A stretch of 64,000 nucleotides of DNA from Mesostigma viride (taxonomy: Eukaryota; Streptophyta; Mesostigmatophyceae; Mesostigmatales; Mesostigmataceae), in assembly GCA_009746045.1 (NCBI GenBank), contig RPFO01000050.1, forward strand, positions 4,325,039 through 4,389,038, in the 5' to 3' direction. A program made the translations under genes and the position numbers. Below are positions 12,001 to 21,000 of this stretch, in pieces. The stretch's first letter is position 1; each line of letters begins with the position of its first letter. Below the pieces are notes generated by a model that saw nothing but the letters and a program-made list of their open reading frames with translations, ran no database searches and was not told where the DNA came from.

Positions 12001-15000
12001 AGGGAGGGAGGGAGGGAGGGAGGGAGGGAGGGAGGGAGGGAGGGAGGGAGGGAGGGAGGGAGGGAGGAGGGAGGGAGGGAGGGAGGGAGGGAGGGAGGGA
12101 GGGAGGGAGGAGGGAGGGAGGGAGGGAGGAGGGAGGGAGGGAGGAGGGAGGCAGGGAGGCAGGGAGGCAGGGAGGCAGGGAGGGAGGGAGGGAGGGAGGG
12201 AGGGAGGGAGGGAGGGAGGGAGGGAGGAGGGAGGGAGGAGGGAGGGAGGGAGGGAGGGAGGGAGGGAGGGAGGGAGGGAGGGAGGAGGGAGGAGGGAGGG
12301 AGGGAGGAGGGAGGAGGGAGGGAGGGAGGGAGGGAGGGAGGGAGGGAGGGAGGGAGGGAGGGAGGGAGGAGGGAGGGAGGGAGGGAGGGAGGGAGGGAGG
12401 GAGGGAGGGAGGGAGGGAGATTTGGTTAGAGACGCCACGGATCTGCTTTGCCCTTGTCTGATAGTAGCATAACGCACAGGGTGGTTGAATGAAGAATTTG
12501 GTGTGTGTGCATGTGTGTCTGTGTGTGTGGGCGCGTGTGTCCGTGTGTGTGCTTATATACAAATCAGATATTAAAGATTGCCGCAAACTTTGGCTAACTC
12601 CTGTGACATCTTTGAAAGCCCAGACTAATCAACTATACCATACGGCACCTTGGAGGTACTAGTATACTAGTCACCTTGGAGTAGAAGGGTGACATAAACC
12701 GCACCGGCCCCTCCCTGATCGCAGTAACCCTCCCCTGTATTCTACATGGTACTCACCTAAACTGTACGACTGTCATCTATTCAACGATCTACTCACCTTA
12801 GAGTAGAAGGGTGACGTGAGGCGGGCCAGACCCTCGCGGACCACATCCTCTGGCTGCAGCTGCGAGATGGACACGGAGCGGCCCATGGTCGCCTGCGCGG
12901 CCAAGTCAGGTCCCTGGCTGCTCCTGGCCGCCGTGCTGCCCAGGCCGCCCGTAGACGAGACCCCTGGCACGTAGCTCCCTCGGTACGCACGCTGCTCGAC
13001 CGGGTCTTTAAACAGCTTGGACAGCAGCGCGACCACGGTGGAGTAGGGGCCTGCGTGGCCCATGCTGGCGATGTCACACACGGCCTCCAGGACCTGCGGA
13101 CATGAGGCACGGGTATGAGGCACAATGGGGGAGACCAGGCACAAGAGGGGGGGCATGAGCCACCAAGAAGGGGCATGAGGCACCAGGGAAGGACACCAGG
13201 TTGGCAAGACATTGACAGGGGGGCATGGCCGCGTTTAGGGCGGCACCCCATCAACGGTGCACGGGCGCGTGGACACACGCCAGATGCGATAGCGTGGTAG
13301 CACGAACTCATGATCGCATGATCGCATGATAGATGAAGGTTAAGTTTGGGAAGCCACCCACCAAAGAATGCGCGGCGTGTTGGGAAGCCACGGACCAATC
13401 ATGCATGTTCCAGTCTGTTATTTTGTACGTGCGTGTAAGCATGTGTACTTCATGATGGCGAGAACTGCAGTTGCTTGCGACAAGCGAAATTGGATGGCAG
13501 GCAACCGCATCTCCCCCCGGCACCAGTGCGCACCAAAGTACAGTACACAAAAGGCGTGTGTGGGTCCCACGCCAAGGACCACGCTGCCCTATCTGCCAAT
13601 GATCCAGCCTTGTACAAGGCAGCTTCTTATTTCCTTATAGTAGAATACCGCAGACTAGCACAAGGATTAACGCCAGGAAGCAACAGGGAACAGCCAACCA
13701 ATTTGAAAGCGAAGCTACTACCTATCCGCTGTCACGTTAAAGTCATCAGACACAGAAACCAACGATAAAGCACCGCGGGATACGACATCAGGCAGCACTC
13801 GAACAATCGACCGAGGCAGCCACCAGCTTTTGATGGCAACGATCTTGTCAGACGCCACATAGACGTCATCACAAACAAGTACACATACAATACACAAGCA
13901 TGGTACGGGGGAGGGCCAATGACAAGGGCTACCCACCTTCACAGCAAAAGTGCTGTCCGATGTCACGTAGACGTCATCGGAAATGCGGTCGTACGCCAGC
14001 TGCGCCAGCACATTATCGGCCAGCACGGGGTCGTCCACGCTGCGCACGAGGGAGACGAAGAAGGAGAGCAGCAGGCCTGGCAGGGAGTCATCGTCGGCAG
14101 GGGTGGCCGCGGCCCCGGAACCCCGACCGCTGATGTCAGCGGAGGACGCGGAACCCATGTCCAGCTGCTGGAGGCTCTCGCCTGGTGTTGCAGCATCAGC
14201 AAACAAGCAAGGTAGCATGCATACAGGTTAGCGGATCAGTAAGTAAGTGCGGAAATGTCAGTAAGCAAAAGAGGTGTCGCATGCCATCATCCATCACTGC
14301 TCCCAACAGGTTTCGGAACGCGCATGCGAAAATGCCTTGGATGGTTATGCAGCCACTCCGTCGCAGGAGCAGAGAAACGAGCCGGACGCCAGGGATATCC
14401 GGCCAACAAGCCGGATGTGATACAAGGGAAGGTGCTACAGACTCTTCCAGCTGCAGCGGGACCCGCCCGATAGCACAGGGAAGATGCTGATTAACCACCC
14501 AAGAGATGCTGGTGAACCGCCTCGCGTCCACAACAGCACCCGACCAATAGCACAAGGAAGGTTCGACTATCCATGAGACAAACAGCGCAGGCATGGCGTT
14601 ACTATATACTGTAGTGACCGGTGATCTTGGTATCCATGAGGCAAACAGCGCAGGCATGGCATTACCATACACTATAGTGACCATGAGATCCATGAGACAA
14701 ACAGCGCAGGCATGGCGTTACTATATACTGTAGTGACCGGTGATCTTGGTATCCATGAGACAACCAGCGCAGGCATGGCGTTACCATACACTATAGTGAC
14801 CATGATATCCATGAGACAAACAGCGCAGGCATGGCGTTGCTATATACTATAGTGACCAGTGATCTTGATATCCATGAGACAAACAGCGCAGGCATGGCGT
14901 TACTATATACTATAGTGACCGGTGATCTTGATATCCATGAGACAAACAGCGCAGGCCAGAAATCTGGAGAATCCAGCTATACCCAGATGCATCTGCACCC

Positions 15001-18000
15001 ACTGACAGGGTGCCGCCTCATTCTCCCACCCACCCAGCAGCACGAGGAAGGGGCTAGTTAGCCCCACCACCACTTGCACGGGCAAGACTATCTAATGCTC
15101 CCACCCGCACCACCCCACTCACCCAGCAGCACGAGGAAGGTGCGCACGGGTGCATACGCCCCCCGCTCCCACTCGGCGCGGCACACGCGGCAGCAGGCGC
15201 CGATCAGCGTGCGCTGCAGCTGCTCCTTGCGCTCACGGTACTCTGCCGCCGACAGGCCCAGGTCCTCCGCCTGGACGGCGCAAGCATTATATTGGCATCA
15301 TATTCATGCAATCGCAGTAGCCGGTACCAAATGGTTAGTGCGCGGAAAGGACCAAGTCCTCCGCCTGGGCAGGGCAGCGGGCAGTAGGTACTGCAGTGTA
15401 ATACCTGGAAAAATAACGGCCCAACACTCCACCTGGGTGGGGCATCAGGCAGAGTATGCGATGATTGGTCCATCCCTGCCAAACAGGGCATCTAGCGAGC
15501 ACATGCGACGGTCTGATTCCAGGCTGGAGCTACGATAAGTTCAGTAGGGGGGTTAGCTGAACAGCCAGCAGCATTCGTTTACATTTCACTGTTGTCAACC
15601 GTGAAGTCTATTGGTGCCCCTCCATGATGGGCACTGGGGATGGTGCATGGGGTGGGGGCGGCGGCGGTGGGGGTGGGGGTGGGGGGGGGTGGGTGGGTGG
15701 GGGTGGGGGGGTGGGGTGGGGTGGGGGGGGGTGGGGTGGGGGTGGGGTGGGGGTGGGGTGGGGTGGGGTGGGGGTGGGTGGGGTGGGGGGGTGGGGTGGG
15801 GTGGGTGGGGGGGTGGGGTGGGGTGGGGGTGGGGTGGGGGGGGGTGGGGTGGGGTGGTGGGGTGGGGGGGTGGGGTGGGGGTGGGGTGGGGTGGGGTGGG
15901 GTGGGGTGGGGGTGGGGTGGGGTGGGGGTGGGGGTGGGGTGGGGGTGGGGTGGGGTGGGGTGGGGTGGGGTGGGTGGGGTGGGTGGGGTGGGGGTGGGGG
16001 TGGGGGGGGTGGGGGGGGGGGGGGGTGGGGGGGTGATAGGAGGGTAGCACACCGATGGTGGTGCATGGGAGTGTAGGGGCAGTGAAGTTGCTGCGACATG
16101 AGAGAGGGGGCCACTGAAGCATATACTACTACAAGCTCTTATCGATGTACGCAACCGCCCCACCCACAACGTACAGCTTCCCGGTCAGCATGTTCATATA
16201 AAGCACCAGTTAACAATGCAGTCCATTAACACGTTCCAGCTACCGGGGTGTTCCTATACCAGGCTTCCTTGTACGTTGCCAGTCTCATGACCCTAATCAA
16301 GACTACCCATTATAGTGAAAAACATTCACACGATGCTTACCTCGGCCCCGCGCCCACCCTTCGTACCGCCTACAGCTCATGCGTGCAGCATCCCCATCGA
16401 ACATGATATTCCACGGCCCACTTCCGCAAGCTCGTATCTTCCACCCACCTCGGCCCCCGCGCCCACCCCTCCCAGCGCGTACAGCTCCGGCACGTGCAGC
16501 ATCAGCTGCACCTTCATGCGCAGCAGGACCACCTCGGTCAGCTCCTCCCCTTGCGCGATGCGGTGGGTGCCGCTGGCGTCATCGGACGACGCGTGGGCTG
16601 TTGATGCGTTGGCTCGCGCCTGCAGGGAAGGAGGGACAGACAGGTGGGTTGCAGGAAACAACCATGTGGGACGTACACGCATATGCAAGCATCCGGGAGA
16701 TGAGCATCGCACGCACACGCATGCGAGGGAGGGATGCGCGTAAGAAGATGTCCACACATACACACATGAGCGGGTGTCACCCGTATTCGAGCAGCACCTA
16801 TTCCAGCCTATTCTAGCAATAGATATTCTGGCCTATTCTAGCCACTTATTCTAGCCACTTATTCTAGCATATTCGAGCAACACCTATTCCAGCCTATTCT
16901 AGAAACACCTATTCTAGAAACGCGTATTCTAGAAACACCTATTCCAGCCAATTCTAGCACATACAAGTGCCTGTGGGAAGACCCTGCAAGAAGATGCAAG
17001 ACAGGGGCAAAGGAGCCTAAGGCTGTTTAGGAAAGTGGTGTCATACTACTACAGCGCCAGAAAACCAACTGACCAGTAGTGCCATACAATGCCAAAAACT
17101 GTTACAAGAGTACTCCCATACCATGCCCGCTTCTGCTGGCACCCAGATCGTGCGGGGAGAATGGCATTTCATGTGCAAATTGCTACCATGCTACCATGCC
17201 GGCTTGCCTGCAGTATGGCAATGCTGGCCGCCTCCTGCACCAGCACAGCGGCCATGCGGCTGCACGAGTACTGCAGGGTGTACCCCTCGGCGACGCACGC
17301 GTCCACCAGCGCCATGAAGTGGAACACCGCGTCCCGCGCCGTGCTGGCAGACGCAACCGCTGCCGCGTGCTTGGGCGTGTACGACCCATGGGCCCCTGGG
17401 GGCGGTGCGACACTCGGCCCTGCATGGGCACCGTGCCGGGTGGCAGAAGAAGAAGAGGAAGGGGACGTGGCGCGGGCGCGACGGGCGAGGATCTGGGAGA
17501 GCAGAACAGCGGCCTCTCGCGTCGCGCTGAACATGGCAGCGGAGAGCGAGGGTGAGGTCATGATCTTCTCGTGGAACGGTAGCGAGGCGTCCGGCTTGGG
17601 CTTGGCGGTGGGTGAGGAGCCGCGCGCGCTCTGCGGGGCCGGCCGGTGCAGGGTGAGAAGGGTTCGATGGCCAGCGAATTGGGCAAGGGTATAACAGAGA
17701 TGAGCATGGCGGATTATATTTTAAAGCCCTAGCGACACATTGCCAAAACGATGGAAGTAAAGATGATTGAGATTTAGGATACGAAAAGCAAATAATTAGC
17801 AGGAGCTGTAGTGTAGGCTGCCTCGGTTTCCAATGCTCTACCCGTGCAATTCCAGGGTACAAGCTGATACTTTCAGGTTGAACCCTTTCGCGTGACCACG
17901 AGCCGGATACCTTGTTGGCACACCTTCCAAACAGTAGAACCCAAACAGCAGAACCAAAAAGTCTCAGAGAGTGGCCCTGCACAGCCCACAGCCCCACACC

Positions 18001-21000
18001 CGCACAACTCTCAGGCACACAATCTAACCAGCACGCGGCCTATTACTAGCAGATGTGCCAGCTACTCAACCGAATAACCACCCACTCCTCACCCGGACAT
18101 CATCAATACTGCTGCTGACAAACTAGTACAGCATCTTGACGGCATACGTGACACTTCAGCTGTCCCTGATGACGTCAGCCAGCACACATGTACCTCATCC
18201 ACCGCTGCGCCAGCCCTCACCCCCATGCCATCGCCGATGCTGCTGACACACTAGTACAACAGCCCCCGCTATCTGACATTGGTGTGAGATGACCCACCTG
18301 CTGCTGACCCACTAGTACAGCAGCCCCCGCTATCTGACCTTGGTGTGAGATGCCCCACCTGCTGCTGACCCACTAGTACAGCAGCCCCCGCTATCTGACC
18401 TTGCTTGGTGTGAGATGACCCACCTTCTGCTGACACACTATTACAGCAGCCCCCGCTATCTGACCTTGCTTGGTGTGAGATGCCCCACCTGCTGGTGACC
18501 CACTAGTACAGCAGCCCCCGCTATCTGACCTTGCTTGGTGTGAGATGACCCACCTATTCCAAACATGTGCCCCAACATGTGCCCCCCCCCCTTATCCGCA
18601 CACACTCCATCAGGTTGCTAACGAGCGTGCACCAAAACTATCGCCTTGACAAGGGCAGCTAGCAGGCATGCACTACAACCACAAGAGGTGCTAAGCCCAT
18701 ACCACAAGATGAGATGTGCTAAGCCCTCACCCGCACAACGTCGATCACGCTGCTGACAAACTCATACGCGGCTGCCAGGTGCATGTCCTCCAGCCCATCA
18801 TCGCTCAGCCACGAGCCGGGCACTTTAATCGTCTTGCCCTTGACCACCATCCTGGATGTGCCGGACGCGCCGCCCAGCGTGCCGCCGTTGTGCGCGGCCC
18901 CGTCGGCACCACCCTGGCTGGGGCCGTCGACAGCAGCCGTGTCGTCATCATCCGACAAACCGGCGTAGGCGCCGTCCTCGTCATCCAGTTGAAAGCCTGC
19001 AGGGTGGCCAGGGCGGGTGGGGGAGCGGGGGGGGAGATCATGGGTTACGGATGTCTTGAAAGTATTTGTGTACTCTTGTTGAACTCTTGTTATACTGTTG
19101 GACTCTCCACTCTTGCACTCTCCACTCTTGCACTCTTTTACTCTTTTACTCTTGTACTCTCCACTCTTGCACTCTTGGACTCTTGGACTCTTGGACTCTT
19201 GGACTCTTGGACTCTTGGACTCTTGCACTCTTGGACTCTTGGACTCTTGGACTCTTGGACTCTTGGACTCTTGGACTCTTGGACTCTTGGACTCTTGCAC
19301 TCTTGCACTCTTGGACTCTTGGACTCTTGGACTCTTGGACTCTTGGACTCTTGGACTCTTGGACTCTTGGACTCTTGGACTCTTGTGCTCTTGGACTCTC
19401 CACTCTTGGACTCTTGGACTCTTGGACTCTTGGACTCTTGTACTCTTGTACTCTTGTACTCTCCACTCTTGCACTCTTGGACTCTTGGACTCTTGGACTC
19501 TTGGACTCTTGGACTCTTGGACTCTTGGACTCTTGGACTCTTGGACTCTTGGACTCTTGGACTCTTGGACTCTTGGACTCTTGTATTCTTGTACTCTCCA
19601 CTCTTGCACTCTTGTACTCTTGCACTCTTGCACTCTTGGCCTCTTGGACTCTTGCACTCTTGTCCTCTTGTGTGTGGGTAGGGAATGGGGGGGCGAGGAG
19701 AGGGAGTGGAGGGTGGAGGGTGTGGGGGAAGGGGGATCTAAGGGGGCCCAAGTTGGTAGTAGCACCTGGATGCGGGACCTCACAATTACAACGCAACAGA
19801 ATGGAACCAGGCCAAAACCCTCCCAGGACTGATGTCACACTGTGCTGGGCGAAGAACCATCAGCCAGTGTGATCCCACAGCTCATTTCGAAAAGAGCATC
19901 TCCCCAGAGGCGCACAAGGGACCATGCAGCATCTCTGGACTTGAGCCCAACGTAAACCACTGAAGACCACATCAAAGCTCCATCATCGAACGCTCCGCCC
20001 CTTGCAGCCACAACGCCAACCATTATGATACAGCATGTGTGGTCAGTCCACCTGCACCTCCCACTAGAGCAGGCACTCAGTTGTGGCCATGCCTCCACCA
20101 CTAGAGCATGCGCGTGGGAGGCACCGCTACGACCCCTGCACGCACATCCCCACCCACGCCTCACCGTCGAGAATGCGCGAGTGCTCCACCAGCACCCAGG
20201 TGGGCGACCCCGCTCGGCTGCGCTCCGGGCAGTAGCTGCGGAAGCCGTCCAGCCGGTCCTGAGGGTGGAAAACGCGGTGGCACTCAAGGGGAGGGGGAGG
20301 GGGAGTGCAGGAAGGAACACCTCCAAGCTGTTTGACCTATTAGAGATGAGTTAGGGGGCAAACCATTTCCATGGTATGCTTGCAGGTGAGTTGCTTCCTA
20401 GGAAAGTTAGGTACATTTGGGTTGCTTTCCCTACAGTAAAAGTGCTGCTTAATTGGTAAGAAACCGACAAGACATGGGAACAAAACACATCGGGCTTCCA
20501 TGCAATGATCCATGCGCCAAACTAACTCCACACCCAAAACCATTACCACACATGAACTTAATACCATGAGCTTATCTGATAGCACGCGCCTGATGCATTT
20601 AACCATATTCATTAAACATTATGCATTAACCATAATGATCGCTCACTCACACGGCGGGTGCCCCGCAAATGCGCGGCGATGTTGCGCTCCATCGCCTCCC
20701 CCTGGCTGATGCTGCCGACACTCGCCGCTCCCGCGCTGGCACCCGCAACCCCCATCTCCGCCTTGCGACGCCACCGGCCACGTATCATTGCCGCCATGGC
20801 TCGGAACGCCAGCTTGGCACCCAGCAGCTGTCCCAGCACTGCCGAGTGGCTCGCATCACTGTCCGCCGGCACGGCCCCCGCCTCGTGGCCATGGGCATTG
20901 GAGTGGCTGTCGCGGTGGCTGCCATCGGCGTGACTTCCCTTGGTCCCGGATTGGAAGTTGACGGCGCGCGCCGACTCCTTGGCACGGCCACCTGGCGGGG

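Noticed and set aside
15579-16169. Proline/histidine-rich protein
   Set aside because: Translation of the (GGGGT)n tract in all frames.
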